Assembly: GCF_009769735.1 (NCBI RefSeq)
Contig: NZ_WSRO01000002.1
Coordinates: forward strand, 1,798,001 to 1,862,000
Direction: 5' to 3'
Source of the DNA: Streptomyces sp. BA2
Lineage (GTDB): Bacteria; Actinomycetota; Actinomycetes; Streptomycetales; Streptomycetaceae
DNA: 64,000 nucleotides
Shown here piece by piece: positions 41,800 to 49,126 of the stretch (the first letter of the stretch is position 1; each line of letters begins with the position of its first letter). Under the pieces are notes generated by a model. It worked only from the letters and a program-made list of their open reading frames with translations, was not told the DNA's origin and did not search any database. The position numbers and the translations under genes are program-made.

Positions 41800-42561
41800 C
41801 TAGTTGAGCGGGCCGCCGGCCACGTACATGACCTGTCCCGAGACGAAGCCCGCCTCGTCGCCCGTGAAGAAGGCGATGGCGTTGGCGATGTCCTCGGGGC
41901 GGCCGACGCGCTGTACCGGGATCTGCGTGGCGGCCGCCGCCTGGAAGTCCTCGAAGCCCATGCCGACGCGGTCGGCGGTGGCCTTGGTCATCTCGGTGAC
42001 GATGAAGCCGGGGGCCACGGAGTTCGCGGTGACGCCGAACTTGCCGAGCTCCTTGGCGAGGGTCTTGGTGAAGCCCTGCAGTCCCGCCTTGGCCGCGGCG
42101 TAGTTCACCTGGCCGCGGTTGCCGAGCGCGGAGGACGAGGAGAGGTTCACGATGCGGCCGAACTTGGCGTCCACCATGTGCTTCTGGATCGCGCGGGACA
42201 TCAGGAACGCACCGCGCAGGTGCACGTTCATGACCATGTCCCAGTCGTCCGCGCTCATCTTGAAGAGGAGGTTGTCGCGGAGCACGCCGGCGTTGTTCAC
42301 GAGAATCGTGGGCGCGCCGAGCTCGTCGGCGATCCGGGCGATGGCCGCCTCGACCTGAGCCTCGTCGGACACGTCGCAGCCGACGGCGATCGCCTTGCCA
42401 CCGGCAGCGGTGATGTGCGTGACGGTGTCCTTGCAGGCGGCCTCGTCGAGGTCGATCACCGCGACGGCGCGGCCTTCGGCGGCCAGACGCACGGCGGTCG
42501 CCGCGCCGATGCCTCGCGCTGCTCCGGTCACGACCGCGACGCGCTGCTCAGTGGTGGACAT
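41800..42561 (-). CDS. fabG: 3-oxoacyl-ACP reductase-like SDR protein
   Basis: The 253-residue protein has the classical FabG layout: TGAARGIGAATAVRLAAEG, CDVSDEAQVE, NNAGVLRDNLLFKMSADDWDMVMNVHLRGAF, active-site NLSSSSALGNRGQVNYAAAKAGL and RVGRPEDIANAIAFF. NRG in the active loop is typical of 3-oxoacyl-ACP reductases, but a role in a degradative 3-hydroxyacyl-CoA step is equally possible next to another SDR gene. GAGGAG lies seven bases before the ATG. A palindrome at 42612-42625 is probably its operator. Confidence 0.83.
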   Translation of the reverse strand: MSTTEQRVAVVTGAARGIGAATAVRLAAEGRAVAVIDLDEAACKDTVTHITAAGGKAIAVGCDVSDEAQVEAAIARIADELGAPTILVNNAGVLRDNLLFKMSADDWDMVMNVHLRGAFLMSRAIQKHMVDAKFGRIVNLSSSSALGNRGQVNYAAAKAGLQGFTKTLAKELGKFGVTANSVAPGFIVTEMTKATADRVGMGFEDFQAAAATQIPVQRVGRPEDIANAIAFFTGDEAGFVSGQVMYVAGGPLN

Positions 42562-42611
42562 GCTGGTTCTCCTCGCCCTTGGGATGCGGCTCTACGGTAC
42601 GCCCCGTTGGT

Positions 42612-42625
42612 GAGCGACCGCTTAG
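42612..42625. promoter_or_regulatory. Possible TetR-type operator before the SDR pair
   Basis: TGAGCG-AC-CGCTTA is a palindrome with one mismatch, 51 bases before the fabG-like start. TetR-type regulators of acyl-CoA metabolism use sites of this form. Confidence 0.45.
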
Positions 42626-42658
42626 TACCTTCAGCTGAACGAGACGCTAGAAGCCCTG

Positions 42659-42687
42659 GCACCCGGTGTCAACGGCACACCGGGTGC
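42659..42687 (-). terminator. Terminator of the HipA-like/DUF3037 pair
   Basis: GCACCCGGTGT (42659-42669) pairs perfectly with 42677-42687 around a 7-base loop, ten bases after the DUF3037 stop. Confidence 0.7.
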
Positions 42688-42696
42688 GTGTGATTC

Positions 42697-43098
42697 TTAC
42701 TTGACCAGGAGGTCCAGGAGTCGGTCCACCTCTGCGGCAGGATCCGCCGTGAGACCCGTGTGCACAGGACCCGGCTGTACGACGGTCGAGCGTGGCGCGA
42801 TCAGCCACCGAAAGCGCCGTCCGGCGTCGTCCCGCTCGGCCTGGCCTGCCTCCTCGCCCCCCGCGCAGATCCGCTCCACGGCGCCGAGCGCGGCCCTGAT
42901 GCCCCCGAGATCGGCTTCCGGGTCCAGGGCCCGCAGCTTGCCCTCGTCGAGATGCGTACGGGCGGCCACGAAGGACTTGGCCCGGCAGTAGACCACCACG
43001 CCCGCGTTGAACTGCTCCCCGCGCTCCACACGCGGCACGACGCGCACCAGGGCGTACTCGAAGACGTCCCGCGCGGTCGGCGGTGGCTGCTCGGTCAC
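42697..43098 (-). CDS. DUF3037 family protein
   Basis: The 133-residue protein begins VTEQPPPTARDVFEYALVRVVPRVERGEQFNAGVVVY and matches the DUF3037 pattern of an acidic alpha/beta protein, with an arginine-rich middle. Its GTG overlaps the stop of the HipA-like kinase (GTGA), so the pair is translated together. The two proteins occur together in many bacteria but no biochemical role is established. It may be a substrate, regulator or partner of the kinase. Confidence 0.75.
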   Translation of the reverse strand: MTEQPPPTARDVFEYALVRVVPRVERGEQFNAGVVVYCRAKSFVAARTHLDEGKLRALDPEADLGGIRAALGAVERICAGGEEAGQAERDDAGRRFRWLIAPRSTVVQPGPVHTGLTADPAAEVDRLLDLLVK

Positions 43099-43898
43099 TG
43101 GTCGGCACCCTTCCGCTGCGGCCCGGACAGGGTCTCGGGCAGCTGGATCCGTTCGTGGATGGTCTTGGCGCGCGGCAGCAGTGCCGCCACATAGGCACGG
43201 CGTACGGCGTCGGGGTCGTCGAAGCCCGGCTCGTCCACCAGCCACGCGTCGGGCACGTCGGCCACGGCGGCGGCGAGCAGCTCCTCGGTGACGAGCGGGG
43301 CGAGCTCGGCGGCGGCCGTGGCGATGTCCGGCCCGAAGGGGGCGAGGGCGTGGTCGGACGCGTCGTACGGCTTGGCGGCGGCGGTCTCGGCGGTGCGCCA
43401 GTTGTGGTGCCAGATCATGCTCGCGCCGTGGTCGATGAGCCACAGGTCGCCGTGCCACAGGAGCATGTTCGGGTTGCGCCAGGAGCGGTCCACGTTGTTG
43501 ATGAGCGCGTCGAACCACACGACGCGGCCCGCCTCGGCCGCGTCGACGTCGTACGCGAGCGGGTCGAAACCGAGCGCACCCGAGAGGTACTCCATCCCGA
43601 GGTTCGGTCCGCCGCTCGACTTGAGCAGCTCCTGCACCTGCTGATCGGGCTCGCCGAGGCCGAGCACCGGGTCGAGCCAGACCTGCGCGAGGCCCGGCAC
43701 CCGCAGCCCGAGGCCGCGCGCCAGCTGCCCGCAGATCACCTCGGCGACGAGCGTCTTGCGGCCCTGTCCGGCCCCGGTGAACTTCATGACGTACGGCGCG
43801 TACGTTCCCCGGCCGTCGGCGGCCTCGACGAGGCCGGGGAGCGATCCGCCCTCCCGCAGGGGCGTGGCGTAGCGGACCACGGTGACTTCGGTGAGCAT
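43095..43898 (-). CDS. HipA-like kinase-fold protein
   Basis: The 267-residue protein has the HipA C-terminal kinase elements: Lys39 in VMKF for ATP, then WFDALINNVDRSWRNPNMLL with Asp137 and Asn144 as the likely catalytic and metal residues and LIDHG (156-158) as the second metal motif. HipA phosphorylates glutamyl-tRNA synthetase in toxin-antitoxin systems; this version has no HipB-like DNA-binding partner here and is shorter than full HipA. A role as a protein or small-molecule kinase paired with DUF3037 is likely but unproven. Confidence 0.7.
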   Translation of the reverse strand: MLTEVTVVRYATPLREGGSLPGLVEAADGRGTYAPYVMKFTGAGQGRKTLVAEVICGQLARGLGLRVPGLAQVWLDPVLGLGEPDQQVQELLKSSGGPNLGMEYLSGALGFDPLAYDVDAAEAGRVVWFDALINNVDRSWRNPNMLLWHGDLWLIDHGASMIWHHNWRTAETAAAKPYDASDHALAPFGPDIATAAAELAPLVTEELLAAAVADVPDAWLVDEPGFDDPDAVRRAYVAALLPRAKTIHERIQLPETLSGPQRKGADQ

Positions 43899-43952
43899 TG
43901 CCCCAGGTTAATGCCGGTCCGAACTCGGCTCGCGCAAGAAGTGCTTGAGGGC

Positions 43953-43983
43953 TTGAACACAGCGGCGCGTGGCCTCGTACCAC
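43953..43983 (+). promoter_or_regulatory. Possible leaderless promoter of the Rieske gene
   Basis: TTGAAC (43953-43958), a 19-base spacer and TACCAC (43978-43983) lie five bases before ATG at 43989. The -10 match is only moderate. Confidence 0.3.
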
Positions 43984-43988
43984 CAGAC

Positions 43989-44447
43989 ATGACCCTTTCG
44001 AAAGAACCTCTTCCCCAGCTCTCCCGCCGTTCGGCCGTCGCCGCGGCGGGCGTCGTCAGCCTGGCCGCCGCCCTCGCCGCCTGCGGTGAGAGCGACGACG
44101 GTTACGACTCCGACGCGGCCGGGGAGCAGACGCCCGACGAGGCCGCCGGTGGCGCGGCGGGGGCCGCGCTCGCCAAGACGTCGGAGATCCCGGTGGGCGG
44201 CGGCAAGATCTTCAAGGAGGAGGGGGTGGTGGTGACCCAGCCGACGAAGGGCGAGTTCAAGGCCTTCTCGAACCGTTGCACTCATAAACAGTGTCCGGTG
44301 ACGAGCGTGGAGGGCGGCACCATCAACTGCCCTTGCCACGGCAGCAAGTTCTCCATCACCGACGGGAGCGTGAAGGCCTCCCCGGCGCCGAAACCGCTGC
44401 CCGCCGCCGAGATCAGCGTCGACGGCGACTCGATCACCCTGGCCTAG
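43989..44447 (+). CDS. Rieske [2Fe-2S] lipoprotein
   Basis: The 152-residue protein starts with a twin-arginine motif SRRSAV and a lipobox ending at Cys32, so it is exported folded and lipid-anchored. The cluster ligands are Cys97/His99 in CTHKQC and Cys114/His117 in CPCHGS, with Cys102 and Cys116 forming the usual disulfide. A Gly/Ala-rich linker (EAAGGAAGAALAK) separates anchor and domain. No oxygenase or cytochrome partner is adjacent, so its electron partner is unknown. Confidence 0.88.
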   Translation: MTLSKEPLPQLSRRSAVAAAGVVSLAAALAACGESDDGYDSDAAGEQTPDEAAGGAAGAALAKTSEIPVGGGKIFKEEGVVVTQPTKGEFKAFSNRCTHKQCPVTSVEGGTINCPCHGSKFSITDGSVKASPAPKPLPAAEISVDGDSITLA

Positions 44448-44457
44448 GACATCTTGA

Positions 44458-45099
44458 TCACACCGGCCCGGGACGCTTCCAGCTGCCGAGGACCTCCTCG
44501 GTGGTGGCGATGGTGGCCACCAGGGCGAGCGTGTTGCGGATCATCGCGGGTGCGTAGTCGGAGGGGACTCCCGCGATGGCGTCCGAGGGCACGACGGCGG
44601 TGTAGCCCAGGTTCACGGCGTCGAAGACGGCGTTCGGTATCGCCACGTTCGCCGACACACCGGTCACCAGGAGGGTGCGGCAGCCCAGGTTGCGAAGCAG
44701 CGGGTCGACGTCCGTGCCCGCCAGGGGCGAGAGCCCGTGCAGCCGCCGTACGACGAAGTCCTCCTCGGCCACCTCGATGGGCGGTGCGATCCGCACGGCC
44801 CTGGTCCCGGAGAGCTGCTGCACGGGCAGTCGCCCCGCGGCACGGAAGAGGCGGGCGTTGCGGTTGGCGCCGCGCCCGTCGGGACGCCGTTCGGCGACGG
44901 CGTGCAGGACCTGGACCCCGGCCTGGTGGGCGGCGGATACCAGCCGCGCGACATTGGCGAGGCAGCCCGACGAGCGTGCCTCGTCGGCGAGTTCGGGCAG
45001 TGCGCTCTCCGTCCCCACCACGCCCTGCTGGCACTCGACGGTCAGCAGCACGGTGGTGGCGGGGTCGAGGAGTTCCCTGAGCTGTTCGTGCGACGGCAT
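44458..45099 (-). CDS. Isochorismatase-like protein with a substituted active site
   Basis: The 213-residue protein has the isochorismatase fold: TVLLTVECQQGVVG at the N terminus, FVVRRLHGLSPLAGTDVDPLLRN and LLVTGVSANVAIPNAVFDAVNLGY. The three catalytic positions are changed: Asp to Glu22, Lys to Arg118 and Cys to Ala153. Cysteine-hydrolase chemistry is therefore unlikely; it may be a lyase-like or binding protein as in some non-Cys members. GGAGG lies upstream of the ATG at 45099. It converges on the Rieske gene with a 10-bp gap. Confidence 0.75.
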   Translation of the reverse strand: MPSHEQLRELLDPATTVLLTVECQQGVVGTESALPELADEARSSGCLANVARLVSAAHQAGVQVLHAVAERRPDGRGANRNARLFRAAGRLPVQQLSGTRAVRIAPPIEVAEEDFVVRRLHGLSPLAGTDVDPLLRNLGCRTLLVTGVSANVAIPNAVFDAVNLGYTAVVPSDAIAGVPSDYAPAMIRNTLALVATIATTEEVLGSWKRPGPV

Positions 45100-45225
45100 C
45101 GCTCCTCCTGTCCGGGGCGTCCGGGTCGAACGGGTCGGCCTGGGCGACCGGCGCCCGGGATGCGCGGAGGTTAGCCGCCATTGCGCCACGACGGAAGAGA
45201 CCGCATGCTTTCCAGACGCACCGTC

Positions 45226-45240
45226 CTGACGGAGTGTCAG
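45226..45240 (+). promoter_or_regulatory. Palindrome upstream of the PPOX gene
   Basis: CTGAC-GGAGT-GTCAG is a perfect 5-bp palindrome with 5-base spacer, 45 bases before the ATG at 45285. It may be a regulator site. Confidence 0.35.
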
Positions 45241-45284
45241 TTTCGGTTGTGCGCCCACCTTTTCCACTTGTCGCGGGAGGACCG

Positions 45285-45764
45285 ATGGCCGTCACACAGC
45301 GCCGTGGCCGCAGGATCATGATGTCGCCCGGCGAGCTCGACGCCTACCTCACCACGGAACGCACCTGCCGGGTCGCGACCGTGTCCGGTGACGGCGCCCC
45401 GCACGTCAGCGCCCTCTGGTTCGCCTGGGACGGCACGTCCTTGTGGCTCTTCTCGATCACCCGCAGCAAGCGCTGGGCCGACCTGCGGGGCGACCAGCGG
45501 ATCGCCGTGGTGATCGACTCGGGCGTGGAGTACGGGGAGCTGCGGGGCGTGGAGCTTTCCGGGACGGCGGTCTTCGTCGCCGAGTCACCGCGGATGGGCG
45601 ATCCCTGCCCCGAACTCGAAGCCCCTGAGCGGCTCTTCGCCCAGAAGTACTTCGGGATGGACTCGATGCCGTACGACGGGAAGCACGCGTGGATCCGGCT
45701 CACCCCCGACGCGATCACGTCCTGGGACTTCCGGAAACTGGCGGGACTACAGGCCCGCCCCTGA
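45285..45764 (+). CDS. PPOX-class flavin-binding protein
   Basis: The 159-residue split-barrel protein begins MAVTQRRGRRIMMSPGELDAYL and has RVATVSGDGAPHVSALWFAW, LFSITRSKRWADLRGDQRIAVVIDSGVEYGELRGVELSG. The family binds FMN or F420 and may reduce or bind small molecules; the pyridoxamine oxidase function itself is not implied. GGGAGG four bases before the ATG fixes the start. It converges on the LysR gene, with a short tandem repeat between. Confidence 0.75.
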   Translation: MAVTQRRGRRIMMSPGELDAYLTTERTCRVATVSGDGAPHVSALWFAWDGTSLWLFSITRSKRWADLRGDQRIAVVIDSGVEYGELRGVELSGTAVFVAESPRMGDPCPELEAPERLFAQKYFGMDSMPYDGKHAWIRLTPDAITSWDFRKLAGLQARP

Positions 45765-45778
45765 CACCCTCGGCCTGC

Positions 45779-45814
45779 CCCCGTGGACGCCAGCGGCCCC
45801 CGTGGACGCTAGCG
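45779..45814. repeat. Tandem 17-bp repeat across the LysR stop
   Basis: CCCCGTGGACGCCAGCG (45779-45795) and CCCCGTGGACGCTAGCG (45798-45814) differ by one base, 19 bp apart. The second copy contains the LysR stop codon. Confidence 0.8.
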
Positions 45815-46711
45815 CAGCCCGGCCCCCGCCACCTGGAGCGCCTCCACCGCCGCCCTGATCGAGGGGCGGCGGTCAGCGTCCGCGCGCCACACCACGTACA
45901 CATGGCGGCGCACCCGGTGGCGCACCGGAACGGTCCTGACCCCGGCCGGCATCGGATCGCGCCCCAACTGGGGTGCCACGCACACGCCGAGGCCCGCGGC
46001 CACCAGCGCGAGCTGGGTGTGGTGCTCCTCGGCGCGGTGCGCGATCCGCGGCTCGATGCCCTTGGCGCGCAGCGTGAACATCAGCCACTCGTGGCAGAAC
46101 TCCCCCTCCGCCCAGGCGATCCACTCGTCGTCCACGAACTCCTCCAGGTCCACTTCGGCGCGGTCGGCGAGGGGGTGCGCCGCGGGCATCGCGACATCGG
46201 CGGGGTCGTCGAGGAGGGACGCCTTGACCAGGCCTCCGGGCATCGGCAGCGGTTTGTTGTACCAGTCGAGGACGACCGCCAGGTCGATGTCGCCGCGCAC
46301 CACGGCGGCCACTCCGGGCTGCGGCTCCATCTCCTGGGAGCGGACGCGCAGGCCGGGGTGGCCGGCACGCAGGGCGGTGAGCGTGGCGGGCAGCAGGCCG
46401 CGCATCGCCGTGGGGAACGCGGAGATCCGCAGCTCGCCGACGGCCTTGCCGCGCTGTTCCTCCAGGTCGGACTGGGCGAGCTCGACCTGGGAGAGGATGC
46501 GCGCGGCGTGCTCGGCGAGCAGCCTTCCGGCATCGGTGAGGCGCACTCCGCGGCCGTTCTTGGCGAGGAGCTGCTGGCCCACCTCGCGTTCCAGTTTGGT
46601 CATCTGCTGGGAGACGGCCGACGTCGTGACGTGCAGCCCGGCCGCGGCGCCGCTGACCGAGCCGTGCCGGGCCAGTGCGTCGAGCGTGCGCAGGCGCTCC
46701 AGGTTCAACAT
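45809..46711 (-). CDS. LysR-family transcriptional regulator
   Basis: The 300-residue protein has the LysR winged helix MLNLERLRTLDALARHGSVS, SAVSQQMTKLEREVGQQLL and a two-lobed effector domain starting GELRISAFPTAMRGL. It probably controls itself and the divergent EamA exporter at 46777, a common arrangement in amino-acid efflux control. The ATG at 46711 has TAGCAT seven bases upstream and no Shine-Dalgarno, so the message is probably leaderless. The end is marked by the 19-bp repeat. Confidence 0.9.
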   Translation of the reverse strand: MLNLERLRTLDALARHGSVSGAAAGLHVTTSAVSQQMTKLEREVGQQLLAKNGRGVRLTDAGRLLAEHAARILSQVELAQSDLEEQRGKAVGELRISAFPTAMRGLLPATLTALRAGHPGLRVRSQEMEPQPGVAAVVRGDIDLAVVLDWYNKPLPMPGGLVKASLLDDPADVAMPAAHPLADRAEVDLEEFVDDEWIAWAEGEFCHEWLMFTLRAKGIEPRIAHRAEEHHTQLALVAAGLGVCVAPQLGRDPMPAGVRTVPVRHRVRRHVYVVWRADADRRPSIRAAVEALQVAGAGLR

Positions 46712-46718
46712 GTAAGCG

Positions 46719-46724
46719 ATGCTA
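46719..46724 (-). promoter_or_regulatory. -10 box of the LysR gene
   Basis: On the minus strand TAGCAT lies seven bases before the ATG at 46711. AAGCGA at 46714-46719 and TCGCTT at 46746-46751 form an inverted repeat that could bind LysR. Confidence 0.4.
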
Positions 46725-46776
46725 CGCGGTACTGGGCAGCTAATTTCGCTTGTTCTACGAGGTCGGAGGCTTCAAT

Positions 46777-47769
46777 GTGACGTACATGCGCGTCACCACC
46801 ACCCCTCCCGGCTCCTCCGTCACCGCCTCCCCCGCCACCCTTGAAGCCGCTCAACCGAAGCGCCGCCGCGCCCTCGGCTGGCGCCTGCGTTTCGGCATCC
46901 TCTCGCTGATCTGGGGCTTCAGCTTCCTGCTGATCAAGGTCGGCACGGAGGGCTATGCCCCCTTCCAAGTCACCCTGGGCCGCCTGTTGTTCGGCACCGT
47001 GGTCGTCGCGGCCGTCCTCGTGATGAAGCGCGAGCGACTGCCGCGCGGGGTACGGACATGGGCGCACCTCACGGTCTCCGCGCTGCTGCTCAACGCCCTG
47101 CCGTTCTCGCTCTTCGCGTACGCGGAGCTGACGATCCCGTCCACGCTGGCCGGCATCTGCAACGCGACCTCGCCCCTGTGGGGCATGGCGCTCTCCATGG
47201 TCGCCCTCTCCGAGGACCGGCCGACGCGGCGCAGGGTCGCGGGGCTCGGCATCGGCTTCCTCGGCGTGCTCACGGTGCTCGGCGCCTGGCAGGGCTTCAG
47301 CGGCATCGACCTCCGTGGCACGTCGCTGGCGCTGCTCGCCTCGCTGAGCTATCCGGTCGGCTGGATCTACGTGCGCCGCACCCTGGCAGGATCCGGTCAC
47401 TCGAACCTCTCGCTGACGGGCGCACAGCTGCTGGTCGCCACCGTCGAACTGGCCGTCGTGACGCCGTTGTTCACCTCGTTGCCCACGCACTTCCCCGTCG
47501 TGCCGCTCCTCGCCGTCGTGGCACTGGGTGCCGTCGGCACCGGGCTCGCCTTCCTGATCCAGTACGGCCTCGTCTCCGAGGTCGGTCCGACGACGGCCCA
47601 GATGGTCACGTACTTCGTCCCTGTCATCGCCACCGCGGCGGGCGTCGCCGTGCTCGGCGAGTCCCTGAGCTGGTCGACGCCGGTCGGCGCTGTGATCATC
47701 CTGGCGGGTGCGGCGCTCACCCAGTCCAGGCCCCGTGATCGCGCCCGGAACCGGCCCGATCACTCATAG
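46777..47769 (+). CDS. EamA-family exporter
   Basis: The 330-residue protein has ten predicted membrane helices and two EamA repeats (FGILSLIWGFSFLLIKVG and TSLALLASLSYPVGWIYVRR). It should export an amino acid or related metabolite, probably sensed by the divergent LysR. The frame starts upstream at 46750, but GTG at 46777 has GGAGG seven bases before it; ATG at 46786 is an alternative. The last ten bases overlap the MocR gene. Confidence 0.83.
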   Translation: MTYMRVTTTPPGSSVTASPATLEAAQPKRRRALGWRLRFGILSLIWGFSFLLIKVGTEGYAPFQVTLGRLLFGTVVVAAVLVMKRERLPRGVRTWAHLTVSALLLNALPFSLFAYAELTIPSTLAGICNATSPLWGMALSMVALSEDRPTRRRVAGLGIGFLGVLTVLGAWQGFSGIDLRGTSLALLASLSYPVGWIYVRRTLAGSGHSNLSLTGAQLLVATVELAVVTPLFTSLPTHFPVVPLLAVVALGAVGTGLAFLIQYGLVSEVGPTTAQMVTYFVPVIATAAGVAVLGESLSWSTPVGAVIILAGAALTQSRPRDRARNRPDHS

Positions 47770-49091
47770 CGCCGCGCGGGGGCGGGCCCGGTGGCGGAGG
47801 CTACGGCGTCCGCCACCACCTCGATGTCCGCGTCCCCGAGCGTCGACACCGTGATCCGCACCCCGGGCCGCGCGCTCATCCGGAAGCGCGCCCCCGGAGC
47901 GACGGCCCACCCCGCGTGCAGCAGCCTGGCGACGGCCCCGGTCTCGTCCGGCACGGGCACCCATACGTTCATGCCGCTGCGCCCGTGCGCCGTGACGCCC
48001 CGCTGGGCGAGCGCGGCGATCAGGGCATCACGCCGCTTCCCGTAGGACGCGGCCACCTCACCCGTGTCCACCGCCCCGTCCGTCCACAGCCGCACGACGG
48101 CGCGCTGCGCGACGTGACTCACCCACCCGGGGCCGAGCCGCTGCCGCCCCTGGACGCGATCGACGGTGACGGCGTCCCCGGTGAGCAGGGCGAGGCGCAG
48201 GTCAGGGCCGTACGCCTTGGCCGTGGAGCGGATGAACGCCCAGCTGCGGGTCACGCCCGCCAGCGGGTGCAGCGGCAGATCGACGATGGCATGGCCGTGG
48301 TCGTCCTCGACGAGCAGCACGTCCTTGTGCGCGGAGAGGACTTTTCGCAGCGCACGCGCGCGTGGGGCACTGATCGCGGCGCCCGTCGGGTTCTGGGCGC
48401 GGTCGGTGACGATGAGCGCCCGTACGCCGCCGCGCAGCGCGTCCTCCACCTCTGCGGGCAGCGGCCCGTGGTCGTCGACGCCCACCGGGACCGTGCGCAG
48501 TCCGAGCACCGGCATCAGATCGAGCAGGCTGCCCCAGCCGGGATCCTCGACCGCGACGGCGTCGCCGGGCTTGAGGTGGGCGGCCAGCACGCGCTCGATG
48601 GCGTCGAGGGACCCGGAGGTGACGGCGACAGGACCGTCCGGCACCCCGTCCTCGTCGAGGGCCACGCGCGCGTGGCGGGTCATTTCGGGGTCCACGGCCT
48701 CCTCCCCGTAGAGCACGGGACGCCGGTCGCCCTCGGCGGCGGCCGCCGCGAACGCCTCGGCGAGCGGCGGAAGCAGCGCGGTGTCCGGATTGCCGTTCGA
48801 CACGTCACGCACACCGTCCGGCACGTCCACGCGGATCAGCTCACGCACCGTCGTCGCGGGCTTGGGGCGTACGCGGCTGCCGCGCCGCCCCGCCGTCTCG
48901 ATGACGCCGCGTTCGCGCAGCGTGCGGTAGGCGGCGGCCACCGTATTGGGATTCACCCCGAGTCGCTCCGCCAACTCGCGCATCGGCGGCAGGAGTTGAC
49001 CCGGCTCCAGGCCTCCGCCCCCCACCGCACGCTCCACGCTGGCAGCGATCTCAGCTGCGCGCCGGCCTTCGATCCGATACTCTCCTAGCAC
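47760..49091 (-). CDS. MocR/PdxR-type regulator (GntR domain fused to PLP aminotransferase fold)
   Basis: The 443-residue regulator has an N-terminal GntR helix-turn-helix (LLPPMRELAERLGVNPNTVAAAYRTLRERGVI) and an aminotransferase fold from about residue 90 with the PLP lysine in STAKAYGPDLR and an Asn-Pro loop TDRAQNPTG. MocR proteins sense pyridoxal phosphate and control B6 or amino-acid genes; here the divergent partner is a PPOX-type gene. The GTG at 49091 has TAATCT five bases upstream, and a palindrome lies just behind it. Confidence 0.88.
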   Translation of the reverse strand: MLGEYRIEGRRAAEIAASVERAVGGGGLEPGQLLPPMRELAERLGVNPNTVAAAYRTLRERGVIETAGRRGSRVRPKPATTVRELIRVDVPDGVRDVSNGNPDTALLPPLAEAFAAAAAEGDRRPVLYGEEAVDPEMTRHARVALDEDGVPDGPVAVTSGSLDAIERVLAAHLKPGDAVAVEDPGWGSLLDLMPVLGLRTVPVGVDDHGPLPAEVEDALRGGVRALIVTDRAQNPTGAAISAPRARALRKVLSAHKDVLLVEDDHGHAIVDLPLHPLAGVTRSWAFIRSTAKAYGPDLRLALLTGDAVTVDRVQGRQRLGPGWVSHVAQRAVVRLWTDGAVDTGEVAASYGKRRDALIAALAQRGVTAHGRSGMNVWVPVPDETGAVARLLHAGWAVAPGARFRMSARPGVRITVSTLGDADIEVVADAVASATGPAPARRYE

Positions 49092-49096
49092 AAACA

Positions 49097-49102
49097 AGAT
49101 TA
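49097..49102 (-). promoter_or_regulatory. -10 box of the MocR gene
   Basis: On the minus strand TAATCT lies five bases before the GTG at 49091, suggesting a leaderless message. Confidence 0.4.
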
Positions 49103-49114
49103 TGCACTAGTGCA
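49103..49114. promoter_or_regulatory. Palindrome between MocR and PPOX genes
   Basis: TGCACTAGTGCA is a perfect 12-bp palindrome directly upstream of the ATG at 49115 and next to the MocR -10 box. It is the most likely MocR-binding site. Confidence 0.6.
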
Positions 49115-49126
49115 ATGGAGAAGGCA

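Noticed and set aside
43095..43898. Classical HipAB toxin-antitoxin locus
   Set aside because: There is no helix-turn-helix HipB partner; the coupled gene is DUF3037.
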